From the NCBI GenBank assembly GCA_005880315.1, contig VBHB01000097.1, positions 1 through 35,439 on the forward strand: 35,439 nt of DNA, in the 5' to 3' direction. The position numbers and the translations under genes were made by a program. The first letter of the stretch is position 1, and each line of letters opens with the position of its first letter. Below the pieces are notes generated by a model. The model worked only from the letters and a program-made list of their open reading frames with translations, was not told the origin of the DNA and did not search any database. Origin of the DNA: Chloroflexota bacterium (GTDB lineage Bacteria; Chloroflexota; Dormibacteria; Dormibacterales; Dormibacteraceae). Shown here one piece after another: positions 7,835 through 17,026 of the stretch.

Positions 7835-9289
7835 GTGAAGACCAAGAAAAGGCCGTCGCTCTTCGACCTCAACGTCGAGAAGATCCTCGATCACTGGGAT
7901 GTGCCCGAAGCCATTCGCGAGGTCATCGCCAACGCCCTCGATGAGGCCGCCCTCACGAGCACCGTCGAACCCGAGATCGTCAAGCGCCGCGACGGGTGGC
8001 ACGTGATCGACTCCGGCCGCGGTCTCCGGTACCAGCATCTGACCCAGAACGAAAACCCCGAAAAGCGCCGCCAGCCGGACCTGGTCGTGGGCAAGTTCGG
8101 GGTCGGGCTGAAGGACGCGCTGGCGACGTTCCACCGCCGCGGCATCGAGGTCATGATTCGCAGCCCTCAGTCCGACATCACACTCCAGCGCGCGGCCAAG
8201 AGCAACTTTGCCGACGTCAAGACGCTGCACGCCGCCGTGGCGAAGCCGTCCGAACCCAAACGTAAGGGCACCGACTTCGTGCTGCGCGGGCTCAAAGACG
8301 CCGACATGGCCGCCGCCAAGGATTACTTCCTACGCTTTGCCGGCGACGAGGAGCTCGAACGCACCGACCTGGGCTCGATCCTGCGGCGCCACCCGGACGA
8401 GCCCGCCCGCGTCTACGTCAAAGGCGTGCGCGTGGCGACAGAGGAGCAGTTTCTCTTCTCGTACAACATCACCTCCACCACCGCCCAGCTTCAGAAGGCT
8501 CTCAACCGCGAGCGGAGCAACGTCGGGCGCACCGCATACCAGGACCGCGTCAAGGCGATCCTGCTCAAAAGCAAGTCCGGGGCGGTGGCCGAGCAGCTCG
8601 CCGCCGACCTCACGCGGATTCAGGCGGGCACGAACCACGACGAGATCACCTGGCTCGACGTCCAGGAGCAGGCAGTCCGCATCCTCGCCGCTCAAGCCAA
8701 GTCGATCTTCGTCACCTCACGGCAGCTGCTGTACATGGGCGCGATGATTCAAGAAGCCAGGACCGACGGCTACAAGATCCAGTGGATTCCCGACCGGTTG
8801 GCCGCTCGCCTTCCCGAGCTCCGCGACCTCAACGGCAAGCCGATCCTCGACTTGAGCGGGTTCATCAAGGTGTGGAACGAGTCGTTCACCTTCGACTTCA
8901 TCGATCCGTCCAAGTTGAACGCGGCGGAAAAGAAGAGTTGGAGGATCCTGCCCGAGGTCCTTCGCCTGGCCGGCGACCACGCCAAGCGGGTGCAGGAAGT
9001 GCGCATCTCGGAAACGATGCGCCTTGATGAGGCCCAGTACGAAACCGAGGGGGTTTGGGATTCGCCCCACATCGTGGTCAAGCGTTCCGTGCTGGATTCA
9101 CCGCGACACTTTGCCCGCGTGCTGCTCCACGAAATCGCACACGCGAGCTCAAACGCAAATCACGGCAGCATTCCTTTCATGGCCGCGATCGACGACCTGG
9201 CCGCCCTCGGCGCCGTCAAGGCCATCTCGAACCATGCCGGGCCGCGGCGCCGGCCGGCAGTGCGCGATAGAGCCATTGGGAAGAGATGA
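7835..9289 (+). CDS. GHKL-type ATPase fused to a C-terminal HExxH metalloprotease-like domain
   Basis: A 484-residue cytoplasmic protein with a clear two-part design. The N-terminal Hsp90/MutL/histidine-kinase-type ATPase fold shows the N box (E29, N33, D36), the G1 motif DSGRGL at 59-64 and the G2 motif GKFGVG at 86-91. A central region (about 100-400) is not recognised and may hold the S5-like half of a GHKL module. Near the C terminus lies HEIAH at 432-436 with a further HG-x3-F at 443-448, the arrangement of SprT/WLM-like zinc proteases, with H432, H436 and H443 as likely zinc ligands and E433 as base. It has no kinase H box or Toprim domain. GTG at 7835 is the start. The next gene overlaps by ATGA, so the pair is translationally coupled. 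Function is unknown; ATP-driven clamping coupled to proteolysis is inference. Confidence 0.8.
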   Translation: MKTKKRPSLFDLNVEKILDHWDVPEAIREVIANALDEAALTSTVEPEIVKRRDGWHVIDSGRGLRYQHLTQNENPEKRRQPDLVVGKFGVGLKDALATFHRRGIEVMIRSPQSDITLQRAAKSNFADVKTLHAAVAKPSEPKRKGTDFVLRGLKDADMAAAKDYFLRFAGDEELERTDLGSILRRHPDEPARVYVKGVRVATEEQFLFSYNITSTTAQLQKALNRERSNVGRTAYQDRVKAILLKSKSGAVAEQLAADLTRIQAGTNHDEITWLDVQEQAVRILAAQAKSIFVTSRQLLYMGAMIQEARTDGYKIQWIPDRLAARLPELRDLNGKPILDLSGFIKVWNESFTFDFIDPSKLNAAEKKSWRILPEVLRLAGDHAKRVQEVRISETMRLDEAQYETEGVWDSPHIVVKRSVLDSPRHFARVLLHEIAHASSNANHGSIPFMAAIDDLAALGAVKAISNHAGPRRRPAVRDRAIGKR

Positions 9290-10335
9290 CGCGTCCAACG
9301 AGGCCGAAGGGTTTCAAATGGCGGTTGATTCCTCTGGCTCCCCTGGTCATCGGCATCGTCGGGTGGGCATCCGGCCAACTCTGGCTGACGTGGCTCGCAC
9401 TCCCTCTCGGCTTGTTGGCCGTGTACTACGTGTTCTGGCTCGAGACTTCCTTGCCGTCGGCCGCGGGGCCTGTGGCTGCCGTACCGGCGAAAGCAGCTGA
9501 AAACGAAAGTTCCATCTCGGCGTGCGTCGGCCTGGCTGTCGGCGACTGGGACGAGGTGGCCGCGCTGGTCCAGGCGGTCGCTCCGCTGGGTGAGGTCCTT
9601 GGCGAGGCTGGGGGACTCAAGGTGGTGCGCTGGCAGGATCCGAGCGGCACCAGGCTTGTGATGGAGACCATCGGAGACGACGACCCGGATCTCGTGCCTT
9701 CTTTCGCCGCCGATACGCGCGTGCGCTTGAGTGGCGTCCAGATGCTCAACGACGACGTCGCGATGGCCACGGTTCTCGATGACGAGGGCCAGGCGCTGAC
9801 CAGCGTTGCCGTCCTGATCGAACAGCGGCGTCTGATCCCTTGGGACCAACCCATCGACGGAGTTGCGTCGATCGTGGCGCTCGGCACCGCGGTTTCGATC
9901 CATGAAAGTCCGTGCGCCTTCGGCGAGTCCGATGCCAGCCTGTTCTTAGGGCCGAAGGACGCCGAGCAGTGGCGCTTGCATCCGGACGAGCCCCCGGCCG
10001 AATACCTCAAAGAGGGCTTGACATGGCCGCGGCGGATGGCTGGGGAATCGTTCGGCTCGTACGCCGTCTTCTTGAAGCCGGATCAGGCCGGAGCCTCAGC
10101 GCTGCTGTCGGGCACGATTCTCGCCGCCGAGCGCCGAACCGTGATTAAGACTGGCCAGGAAATCCTTGTCGTGGAGGTTCGAACGGCCGGGTTCGACGTA
10201 ACGGTGTGCCTCGAAGGCGCCGCGCACAAGGAAATTCCACCAGTCGGTGGCATCCTCTCCGGCAGCGTGCTGATGGTCGCGTCCCTGGACAATTGGCAGG
10301 TCCGCGCCGGCGGTGGACAAGGCCCAGCCGATTAG
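9286..10335 (+). CDS. Membrane-anchored protein of unknown function, coupled to the ATPase-protease
   Basis: A 349-residue protein that I do not recognise. Two adjacent hydrophobic segments near the N terminus (about 13-30 and 33-52) form a hairpin anchor, followed by a soluble domain of about 290 residues with alternating beta-strand-like stretches and many acidic residues; the large domain is probably cytoplasmic because both ends of the hairpin face the same side. The ATG overlaps the stop of the GHKL-protease gene (ATGA), indicating an operon and probably a shared job, for example as substrate, adaptor or membrane recruiter. At its 3' end the stop overlaps that of the convergent MoaD-like gene in TTAG. 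Confidence 0.7.
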   Translation: MTRPTRPKGFKWRLIPLAPLVIGIVGWASGQLWLTWLALPLGLLAVYYVFWLETSLPSAAGPVAAVPAKAAENESSISACVGLAVGDWDEVAALVQAVAPLGEVLGEAGGLKVVRWQDPSGTRLVMETIGDDDPDLVPSFAADTRVRLSGVQMLNDDVAMATVLDDEGQALTSVAVLIEQRRLIPWDQPIDGVASIVALGTAVSIHESPCAFGESDASLFLGPKDAEQWRLHPDEPPAEYLKEGLTWPRRMAGESFGSYAVFLKPDQAGASALLSGTILAAERRTVIKTGQEILVVEVRTAGFDVTVCLEGAAHKEIPPVGGILSGSVLMVASLDNWQVRAGGGQGPAD

Positions 10336-10628
10336 CCCCCGGCGATGGCCCCCACGATCAGGTACGGCTCCCGCCCGGATGCAACTTCCGCGGGCAGAGG
10401 ATCATCCAGCGAGTCCTCCGAATGGTCCTCTTCGCACGCATAGAACCTCAGGAGAGGCCGGCGCTTCTTGGTCACCGAATCTCGCACTGTTCCCCGAAGC
10501 ATTGGGTACTCGGCCTCGAGCGCGTCGAGCACCGAACGCTGCGTGACATTTCCGTCGACGCGAAGCTCGACTTCCCGGCCAACCCCCGCGAGCGTGCGAA
10601 GGTTGGCCGGCAACACGACCCTGATCAC
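10332..10628 (-). CDS. MoaD/ThiS-family ubiquitin-like protein
   Basis: A 98-residue beta-grasp protein. It starts with a strand ([13 protein letters not shown]) typical of MoaD-like proteins, has the [10 protein letters not shown] helix in the usual place and ends in Gly-Gly, the tail that is adenylated and loaded with sulfur or conjugated in this family. A stretch of aspartates and glutamates (about 69-77) precedes the last strand. The GTG start overlaps the stop of the upstream beta-propeller gene (GTGA), so the two are translationally coupled. No moaE, moeB or thiG is nearby, so a role as molybdopterin-synthase subunit is not supported by context; sulfur carrier or protein modifier are alternatives. 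Confidence 0.75.
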   Translation of the reverse strand: MIRVVLPANLRTLAGVGREVELRVDGNVTQRSVLDALEAEYPMLRGTVRDSVTKKRRPLLRFYACEEDHSEDSLDDPLPAEVASGREPYLIVGAIAGG

Positions 10629-11740
10629 GACAGCGTCTGGACCTGGACGGACAGAACGGACGGTAGGTTGTTCACGATTGCGCTCCACGAATCGCCCGCG
10701 TCGGCCGAAACGTAAACCTGGCCGCCCGTGGTGCCGAAATACACCCCGCATGAATCGAGCGAGTCCACGGCCATCGCGTCGCGCAGGACGTTCACGTAGC
10801 AATCCTTCTGGGGCAGGCCCTTGGTGAGCGCCTCCCACTCGTTGCCACCGGTCTTGCTGCGGTAGACGCGGAGCTTGCCGTCTGGAACGAAGTGATCGGA
10901 GTCGCTCTTGATCGGGATCACGTAAACGGTGTCAGGCTCGTGGGAGTGGACGTCGATCACGAACCCGAAGTCAGTCGGCAGGTTGCCGCTGATCTCGTGC
11001 CACATGTCGCCCGCGTTGTCTGTGCGCATCACGTCCCAATGCTTCTGCATGAAGAGCACGTTGGGGCGGCTGGGGTGCATCGCGATGCGGTGCACGCAGT
11101 GGCCGACCTCGGCGTCAGGGTCGGGCATGATCTCGGAGTGAAGCCCCTTCGTGATCGGCTTCCACGTCTTGCCCGCGTCTTCGCTTCGAAAAGCGCCCGC
11201 GGACGAGATGGCCGCGAACATTCGGTCCTTCTTCACCGGGTCGAGGATGATCGTGTGCAGGCACAGCCCACCCGCGCCGGGCGCCCATGAGCTGGCTGAC
11301 TCCTGGGTGCGAATCCCCGGCAGCTCCTCCCAGGTCTTGGCGCCGTCGGTGGACTTGAACAGCGCCGCGTCTTCAACGCCGGCGTACACGGTGTCCGGGT
11401 CGGAGAGCGACGGCTCGAAGTGCCACACCCGCAGGAACTCGTACGGGTGGTCACTGTTGTCGTACCACTTATGGGTGTTGACCTTCCCCTCGTACTTGAA
11501 CTCGTTGCCCATAGGCTGCCACGTCTTGCCGCCGTCATCCGAGCGTTGCACCACCTGCCCGAACCAGCCGCGCGACTGAGCCGCATAGAGCCGGTCTGGG
11601 TCTACGGGAGAGGCGTTCATGTGGTAGACATCCCAGCCTGCGAAGTGCGGTCCCTCGACCTTCCATTCTTTGCGCCGCTCATCCGACGTCATCACGAACG
11701 CGCCCTTGTGGGTCCCGACTAGCACACGTACTTTTGGCAT
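10625..11740 (-). CDS. Asp-box (BNR/sortilin-like) beta-propeller protein
   Basis: A 371-residue protein built of repeated Asp-box motifs of the form S-x-D-x-G-x-T-W: SDDGGKTW near residue 67 and then [16 protein letters not shown] and SADAGDSW, with two degenerate copies between. This gives a propeller as in sialidase-like and Vps10/sortilin-like proteins. No signal peptide is visible, so it is probably cytoplasmic, unlike secreted sialidases, and catalytic sialidase residues are not evident. The ATG at 11740 was chosen because GGAGGGAG sits just upstream; the open frame back to 11833 is upstream extension. The MoaD-like gene follows with a GTGA overlap. Confidence 0.82.
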   Translation of the reverse strand: MPKVRVLVGTHKGAFVMTSDERRKEWKVEGPHFAGWDVYHMNASPVDPDRLYAAQSRGWFGQVVQRSDDGGKTWQPMGNEFKYEGKVNTHKWYDNSDHPYEFLRVWHFEPSLSDPDTVYAGVEDAALFKSTDGAKTWEELPGIRTQESASSWAPGAGGLCLHTIILDPVKKDRMFAAISSAGAFRSEDAGKTWKPITKGLHSEIMPDPDAEVGHCVHRIAMHPSRPNVLFMQKHWDVMRTDNAGDMWHEISGNLPTDFGFVIDVHSHEPDTVYVIPIKSDSDHFVPDGKLRVYRSKTGGNEWEALTKGLPQKDCYVNVLRDAMAVDSLDSCGVYFGTTGGQVYVSADAGDSWSAIVNNLPSVLSVQVQTLS

Positions 11741-11768
11741 GCTCCCTCCAATCTCATCAAGTTGACCT

Positions 11769-12110
11769 TCAGTTTTCGAACACCTCGCGAAGCCTGACCG
11801 CGAATGTAGCGGCATGAGTGTCGAATCCGCCATGGGCTCCGGGAAAGACCGCAGGTTTGGTCCCGAGCGCCGTCGCTAGGCCTAGCCCGCCGGTGTGAGC
11901 TAGCTCACCGCGCGAGTCTTCGCCGACCGCCGGCACAATCCGGCATGAGGCGCTCCGAAGCGCATCGATGTCGGGCTCGTAGTCGGCGATGGCCTGCATG
12001 TAGTCGGTGAAGAAGAGGTTCAGCACCGGGCCGGTTCCGCGGACCTCGTAATACAGGCTGGCTCCGGGCACGTCCAAAGTAGCGGTCTTCACCGGCATGG
12101 TCTGACTCAT
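11769..12110 (-). pseudogene. Alpha/beta-hydrolase remnant with internal deletion
   Basis: A 113-residue frame. Its first 30 residues match the normal start of an alpha/beta hydrolase (GASLYYEVRGTGPVL). It then jumps directly to what looks like the C-terminal third (DYEPDIDALR, the VPAVGEDSRGE strand-acid region and GAHGGFDTH with the catalytic-type histidine). The middle, including the oxyanion loop and the GxSxG nucleophile elbow, is missing, and family members are normally 260-300 residues. The ATG at 12110 has GGAGGTG about eight bases upstream, so it may still be translated. It is most likely a decaying gene; a short functional protein or assembly error are alternatives. Confidence 0.6.
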
Positions 12111-12193
12111 GGTCTGCACCTCCGCATTCAGGTCCTCTAACCCCTAAGACTGACCATCGCCCCAAAACTAATCGGTTTCGGTGAGGAGACCGG

Positions 12194-12691
12194 CTATTGC
12201 ATCCCGACGCGAACAATGCTGGAACCTCCGGCCGAGCTGCCGTCGCCGAAATTGGTCTTGAAGTTCAGCTTGTAGTAGCCGGCCGGAAGATCTGGCGCCA
12301 GAAAAAAATACGACACCGGGGGTGTGGTCGGCGCCACGCGGTCATCAATGGTGACCACGGAGCCCTGGACCGCGTTGGTGGCGCCGGCCGCCTTCTTGAG
12401 CGTGAGCACGTCGCTGTATGGGCCCAACAGCACTGCTGAGTTGGCGGCCTTGTGAGTTGGGTTCACCGTGGTCGTGGTCGATGTTCGGACGATCCAGTGG
12501 AGCTCGACCGTGGCGCCGGGCTCCCAGGCCTGGTCGATGTCCGCCCTGGTGCAGCAGGTGAGCTGGTACTGGGTATACGTGACCGGGCTTACACCTGGAA
12601 CGCCGCACGCATTGGCGAGCAACCCGCCGACGAGAAACGCAAGGCCCCACCGGAGTGTTCGCCCCATGGCGTGTTGATTATGGGCGCGCAT
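12194..12691 (-). CDS. Small putative lipoprotein, function unknown
   Basis: A 165-residue protein with an N-terminal signal-like segment (WGLAFLVGGLLANAC), in which the cysteine could be lipidated, though the lipobox is imperfect. The mature part has two adjacent cysteines (TCCTR), a threonine run and several beta-strand-like stretches ending in a region resembling an immunoglobulin-like strand pair (AGYYKLNFKTNFGDG). The start at ATG 12691 has GGGGGAGG upstream at a rather long spacing; ATG 12667 is possible. The open frame continuing to 13210 is antisense to the FAD monooxygenase and is not part of the gene. It diverges from that monooxygenase. Confidence 0.6.
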   Translation of the reverse strand: MRAHNQHAMGRTLRWGLAFLVGGLLANACGVPGVSPVTYTQYQLTCCTRADIDQAWEPGATVELHWIVRTSTTTTVNPTHKAANSAVLLGPYSDVLTLKKAAGATNAVQGSVVTIDDRVAPTTPPVSYFFLAPDLPAGYYKLNFKTNFGDGSSAGGSSIVRVGMQ

Positions 12692-12788
12692 AATCGAGCG
12701 TGAACCTCCCCCGCCATTAACAGGATAGCGCGAGGGTGGGGGCTTGCGGCAAGCCCCGGGTCGTGTCGCATGATCGCCGGCTGAGGCC

Positions 12789-14258
12789 ATGATCGAACAC
12801 GCGGTGGTGATCGCGGGCGGCGGCCCGACCGGGCTGATGCTGGCGGGCGAGCTGGCGCTGGCGGGCATCGACGTCGCCATCGTCGAGAGGCGCGCCGGCC
12901 AGGACCTCACCGGTTCGCGCGCACGCGGTCTGCATTCGCGGACGATCGAGGTGCTCGACCAGCGTGGTATCGCCGATCGGTTCCTGTCGGAGGGGCAGGT
13001 GGCGCAGGTCGCGGGGTTTGCCGGCACCCGACTGGACATCAGCGACTTTCCCACCCGGCATCCATACGGGCTGGCGCTGCTGCAGAAAGACTTCGAGCGC
13101 ATCCTCGCCGGTTGGGTCGACGAGCTCGAGGTGCCGATCCACCGCGAACGTGAAGTGACGGGATTGGTGCAGGACGCTACCGGCGTCGACGTGCAGGTGT
13201 CGGACGGCACGGCACTGCGGGCGGACTACCTCGTCGGGTGCGACGGAGGGCGCAGCGTGGTCCGCAAGGCGGCCGGCATCGAGTTCCCCGGATGGGAGCC
13301 GACGACGAGCACCCTGATCGCCGAGGTCCACCTGGCCGAGGAGCCGAAATGGGGCGTCCACGACGACGCCGTCGGTCGCCACGCGTTCAGCAAGTTGGAG
13401 GGTGGGCTGGTGGGGGTCCTGGTGACCGAACGGCACGTCGGACACACCAGCGAGCCCACCCTGCGCGATCTGAGCGAGGCGCTCATCGCCGTGTGGGGTA
13501 CCGACTACGGTGTTCACACTCCCACCTCGCTCACCCGGTTCACCGACATGGCGCGACAGGCCGCCACCTACCGGGCCGGGCGCGTCCTGCTGGCCGGTGA
13601 CGCCGCACATATCCATTACCCGGTGGGTGGTCAGGGCCTCAACACCGGGGTGCAGGATGCGGTGAACCTGGGGTGGAAGCTGGCCCAGGTCGTCAGGGGG
13701 ACATCACCGGACAGCCTGCTGGATACCTACCACGCCGAGCGCCATCCGGTCGCCGCCCGCGTGCTGCGCAACACGATCGCGCAGACCTTACTGATCAACC
13801 CCAACGGCTACGTCAAGACATTGGGCGACATCATCGCCGAGCTCCTCGCCCTGGAAGAGCCTCGCAGGCGATTCGCCGCGATGGTGTCCGGACTGGACAT
13901 CCACTACGACCTCGGAGAGGGATACCCGCTGCTCGGACGCCGCATGCCCGACCTCGACCTGCAGACCGCGGACGGTCCCACCCGCGTCTTCGCCCTGCTG
14001 CACTACGCCCGGCCCGTGCTCCTCAACCTCGGTGAACCCGGCGGTTTCGACATTGCTCCCTGGGCGAATCGAGTCCGGTTGGTCGACGCCAGGCACGATG
14101 GTGCGTGGGAGCTCCCGGTACTTGGCGAGATCGCCGCGCCCCGCGCCGTGTTGATCCGACCCGACGGGCATGTCGCCTGGACGGGAGACCTCACGGACCC
14201 ACAGCTGCCTCGAGCACTATCGACCTGGTTCGGAGCGCCCGCTCCGGCTCAGGCCTAG
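12789..14258 (+). CDS. FAD-dependent aromatic monooxygenase (PheA/TfdB, rifampicin-monooxygenase-like)
   Basis: A 489-residue class A flavin monooxygenase that hydroxylates an aromatic ring using NAD(P)H and O2. The FAD dinucleotide motif GGGPTG is at 10-15, the conserved DG motif (GCDGGRS) near 150-156 and the second FAD motif LLAGDAAHIHYPVGGQGLN near 267-285. The last 110 residues fit the thioredoxin-like C-terminal domain of the phenol-hydroxylase/polyketide-hydroxylase group. Substrate cannot be told; catabolism of aromatics or antibiotic modification are both possible. ATG at 12789 has GAGG three bases upstream. Its stop overlaps the convergent epimerase stop in CTAG. Confidence 0.88.
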   Translation: MIEHAVVIAGGGPTGLMLAGELALAGIDVAIVERRAGQDLTGSRARGLHSRTIEVLDQRGIADRFLSEGQVAQVAGFAGTRLDISDFPTRHPYGLALLQKDFERILAGWVDELEVPIHREREVTGLVQDATGVDVQVSDGTALRADYLVGCDGGRSVVRKAAGIEFPGWEPTTSTLIAEVHLAEEPKWGVHDDAVGRHAFSKLEGGLVGVLVTERHVGHTSEPTLRDLSEALIAVWGTDYGVHTPTSLTRFTDMARQAATYRAGRVLLAGDAAHIHYPVGGQGLNTGVQDAVNLGWKLAQVVRGTSPDSLLDTYHAERHPVAARVLRNTIAQTLLINPNGYVKTLGDIIAELLALEEPRRRFAAMVSGLDIHYDLGEGYPLLGRRMPDLDLQTADGPTRVFALLHYARPVLLNLGEPGGFDIAPWANRVRLVDARHDGAWELPVLGEIAAPRAVLIRPDGHVAWTGDLTDPQLPRALSTWFGAPAPAQA

Positions 14259-15208
14259 GACGCCCTCGTCCGCCGGCGCTTGACCAGGTCAGCCGCGGCG
14301 GCGCTCCAGTCCGGGAGCTGAAACGTGAAACCTGCGTCGAGAAGCCGCCGGGGAACCACCCGGCGGCTCTTGAGGACCAGCTCGCTTTCCGTGCGCAAGA
14401 AGAAAGCCCCCATCTCGAGCATCCAGTCCGTGGCGGGCAGGCCGATGGGAGCTCCATACGCGCGGCGCATGGCGGCCATGAAGTCGCGATTGGTGAGCGG
14501 GTTCGGCGCAGCGATGTTGATCGCGCCCTCGAGATCACCGCGGCCGATCAGGAACTCGACCGCGCGGGCGAAATCGGCATCGTGAATCCACGAGACGAAC
14601 TGGTTTCCTGATCCGGTCGATCCACCCAGGCCGAGCCGGACCAGGTTGAGCAAAGTATCGAAAGCCCCGCCCCGATCAGGGCTCATGACGATGGCGCTGC
14701 GCAAGGCGATCTTTCGCGTGCGCGGGGTGCCGGCCTCGCGAAACGCCTCTTCCCACCTGGTCGCCACGTCATAGCTGAACCGCCAGGTGGAGGGGATGCC
14801 GGGTTCATCGCCGCCGATGACGCCGTCGACGTCGTCCATCGCGCGATCGGTCAGGTGCGTATAGATGGTCGCCGTGCTGGCGTTCATCCAGAGGGCCGGC
14901 GGCCGCGACGCGTGAGCGATGGCATCGCCCACGAGCCGGGTGGTGACGAGGCGAGACTCCAGGATTTCGCGGCGGTTGGCCGCGTTGTACCTGCAGTTGA
15001 CGCTTCGTCCAGCCAAATTGATGACGGCGTCCGCGCCCTCCAATGCCTGGACCCAGTCGCCTTCATGGAGCCCATCCCATTTGACCGTCTGCCACGGTGC
15101 GGGTTCGGCGCGTCGTGAGACGACGACGGGGGATTTGCCCTGAGCGTGGAAGTGTCGCGCGAGGATCTGACCTACCTGCCCGCTGCCGCCGGTGATGACG
15201 ACACGCAC
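14255..15208 (-). CDS. NAD-dependent epimerase-like protein, TIGR01777/YfcH type
   Basis: A 317-residue extended SDR. The nucleotide motif TGGSGQVG is at 6-13, followed by features of the YfcH/SDR39U1 group: INLAG near 75, the N-A-S-T-A-x-IY segment where the family has its serine/tyrosine region, and the C-terminal DUF1731-like part with RRVVPRRLLDAGF. It is cytoplasmic with unknown substrate. GTG at 15208 was chosen because it directly precedes the first Rossmann strand; the open frame beyond it overlaps the upstream lipoprotein gene, whose stop lies 5 bases before, so the two are probably one transcript. Confidence 0.82.
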   Translation of the reverse strand: MRVVITGGSGQVGQILARHFHAQGKSPVVVSRRAEPAPWQTVKWDGLHEGDWVQALEGADAVINLAGRSVNCRYNAANRREILESRLVTTRLVGDAIAHASRPPALWMNASTATIYTHLTDRAMDDVDGVIGGDEPGIPSTWRFSYDVATRWEEAFREAGTPRTRKIALRSAIVMSPDRGGAFDTLLNLVRLGLGGSTGSGNQFVSWIHDADFARAVEFLIGRGDLEGAINIAAPNPLTNRDFMAAMRRAYGAPIGLPATDWMLEMGAFFLRTESELVLKSRRVVPRRLLDAGFTFQLPDWSAAAADLVKRRRTRAS

Positions 15209-15213
15209 GCGCT

Positions 15214-15657
15214 TTATCTGAGGCCTACGGTTTCGTTCCACGTCTGAGCATCGGCGCCGTCGGCGTGGTCGTTGACGAAGCGAAATGGCCTCACCAGCTC
15301 GCGCAGGGCCAGCTGGTAGTGGAACGTCCCGGCCTCGATGGCGGTGCCCGTGATCGAGAAGGTCGCCGACGCGCCGGCGGCAAGATCGCCGCAGTCCAGA
15401 GCCGAGTAGGTCACATCGACGGTGCATACGCCCGGGTCGGTCACTTTGTGGCGCTCGTACCACTTGTCCGCCGACATGAAGGTCAGGCCGAGGTGGGCGA
15501 GGGCGGGTCCGGTGTTGGTGACGTGGACGACGAATTGAGCCGTCCCGCCGACCGTCGCCGCCTGGGTCGCGGAAGCGCTGACGTCGGCGGTGAGAACGGG
15601 TGGGGTGTCGAGGCAGGCGGAAAAGGCCAGGAGCACGACTCCCAACAGGATCTTCAC
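15214..15657 (-). CDS. Small lipoprotein with Ig-like (CARDB/DUF11-type) domain
   Basis: A 147-residue protein with a short signal sequence (KILLGVVLLAFSAC) ending in a cysteine suited to lipidation. The mature part is a single beta-sandwich-like domain of the type found in CARDB/DUF11 repeats (ATVGGTAQFVVHVTNTG, then GASATFSITGTA). It is probably surface-attached and adhesive or structural. GTG at 15657 is the start, with AAAGG about ten bases upstream. It precedes the epimerase by five bases on the same strand, and diverges from the WD40-like lipoprotein. Confidence 0.65.
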   Translation of the reverse strand: MKILLGVVLLAFSACLDTPPVLTADVSASATQAATVGGTAQFVVHVTNTGPALAHLGLTFMSADKWYERHKVTDPGVCTVDVTYSALDCGDLAAGASATFSITGTAIEAGTFHYQLALRELVRPFRFVNDHADGADAQTWNETVGLR

Positions 15658-15712
15658 TTCACTAAACCTTTGCTCATTGAGGGCGGCAACCGCGGGGCTT
15701 ATTGTGTGCGCG

Positions 15713-16993
15713 GTGACCTCGAATCCCAGCCGCGTAACGTGCGCGCGCGCACATTCGTTTGTCTTCCCAGTGGGGATCAGGCTGGCGGCTGTCATCGCGA
15801 TGTTGGCCCTGGGCGGCTGCGGCAGCCCGAGTGGCGTCGCCTCCCAGAAGAGTCCGGCGGCGTCAACGGGGGCAAGCGCCTCCCCCAGCGAGGTGGCGAG
15901 CCCGACCTCGAGCCCGACGCCGAGCCCAACACCCACTCCGGGCCCGACGCCGACCGCCGTGACCGTCCCCGCCTGGGCAGCCATGCACTCCACCTGCTCG
16001 GGGCCGGCGGCGACCCAAGAGGCGCTCATCAATCTCCAGGGAGCGACCCATCCCGTCCTCGCCGACGTCACCGACCCCACACACCCGCGCACCATCTGCA
16101 ACATCACAGGCTCGTGGACCCCGCAGCTGGTGACCCAGGGGCAGGTGTCCTGGTCTGCGACGCAAGGCCACCCTGATTCACCCGGCCCGAGTCTAATCGC
16201 CACGCTCGACCTCTTCACCGGCACCAGCGTCGTCGTCGCCAGCTGGACCGGCGGCGGCTTTCTGGACGGACTCCATGCCTGGAGCCCCGACCACACCACG
16301 CTCGCCTACGTCACGTCCGACGCCAGCGCGGTCAACGTCCACGTCCTCAGCGGTGGTGGCGATCGTGTGCTGGCGGCGTTCGGCGCCGTTCCGGGTCGCG
16401 GCGTGAACCCTAACGAGGACGACGCCTTTATCGGGTTCTCACCCGACGGCGGCTACTTCACCTTCGAGCAGACGTTCACGTCCAGCGGCAATCACCTGGT
16501 CGTGTGGAGCACGTCCGGCATCGCGTTCTCGCAGGCGGCCTCGACGATGGCGACATGGGGCAGCGCCGCCAGCAAGCTCTACTTCCGGCAGCCGAACGCT
16601 TCCGTCGTCTATGTCTGGGACTCCGCCGGCGCGGTGGGCAACCGAACGCAGGCCTTCGGCCAGCAGTACTCGTGGCAGGGGCCGCGAGCCGACGCGGGTG
16701 ACGACTACCTTGCGTTCACGGTGCGCGACGCGAGCGGCGTTCCGCATGTCTGGCTCTACGGGCACGGCGGGAGGGCAGGAGCCGAGCTTCCCAACGAGCG
16801 CTCCTCGCCGGTTTTCCTGAATTCGGCGACGGTCTTCCTGATCGAGGAAGCGCCATGCGGCGCGAACTGCGGCATCGGCCCGGCGCACCAGCCCGACGGC
16901 AAGACGTTCACCTACAGCATCGCCACCCAGGCCGAGACGCCCTCGACGATCGCCACCGTCCTTGGCGTGTGGCCGCGTCCGGGACAGGTCTGA
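15713..16993 (+). CDS. WD40/TolB-like beta-propeller lipoprotein
   Basis: A 426-residue exported protein. The signal peptide (IRLAAVIAMLALGGC) ends in the lipobox LGGC, followed by a Ser/Thr/Pro-rich linker of about 45 residues that would span the cell wall. The rest is a propeller of PD40/TolB-like blades, for example WSPDHTTLAYV and FSPDGGYFTFE. No catalytic motif is seen, so binding or a structural role is likely. Start uncertain: GTG 15713 is preferred, and GTG 15704 would add three residues. The open frame back to 15590 overlaps the divergent lipoprotein. The next gene is on the same strand 33 bases on. Confidence 0.72.
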   Translation: MTSNPSRVTCARAHSFVFPVGIRLAAVIAMLALGGCGSPSGVASQKSPAASTGASASPSEVASPTSSPTPSPTPTPGPTPTAVTVPAWAAMHSTCSGPAATQEALINLQGATHPVLADVTDPTHPRTICNITGSWTPQLVTQGQVSWSATQGHPDSPGPSLIATLDLFTGTSVVVASWTGGGFLDGLHAWSPDHTTLAYVTSDASAVNVHVLSGGGDRVLAAFGAVPGRGVNPNEDDAFIGFSPDGGYFTFEQTFTSSGNHLVVWSTSGIAFSQAASTMATWGSAASKLYFRQPNASVVYVWDSAGAVGNRTQAFGQQYSWQGPRADAGDDYLAFTVRDASGVPHVWLYGHGGRAGAELPNERSSPVFLNSATVFLIEEAPCGANCGIGPAHQPDGKTFTYSIATQAETPSTIATVLGVWPRPGQV

Positions 16994-17026
16994 GCCGCAG
17001 TTCGTACAGCCAGGGACGATGATGGG

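Noticed and set aside
12692-13210. Upstream part of the long minus-strand frame of the small lipoprotein
   Set aside because: This part is antisense to the conserved FAD-binding start of the monooxygenase; the lipoprotein's signal sequence begins only at 12691.
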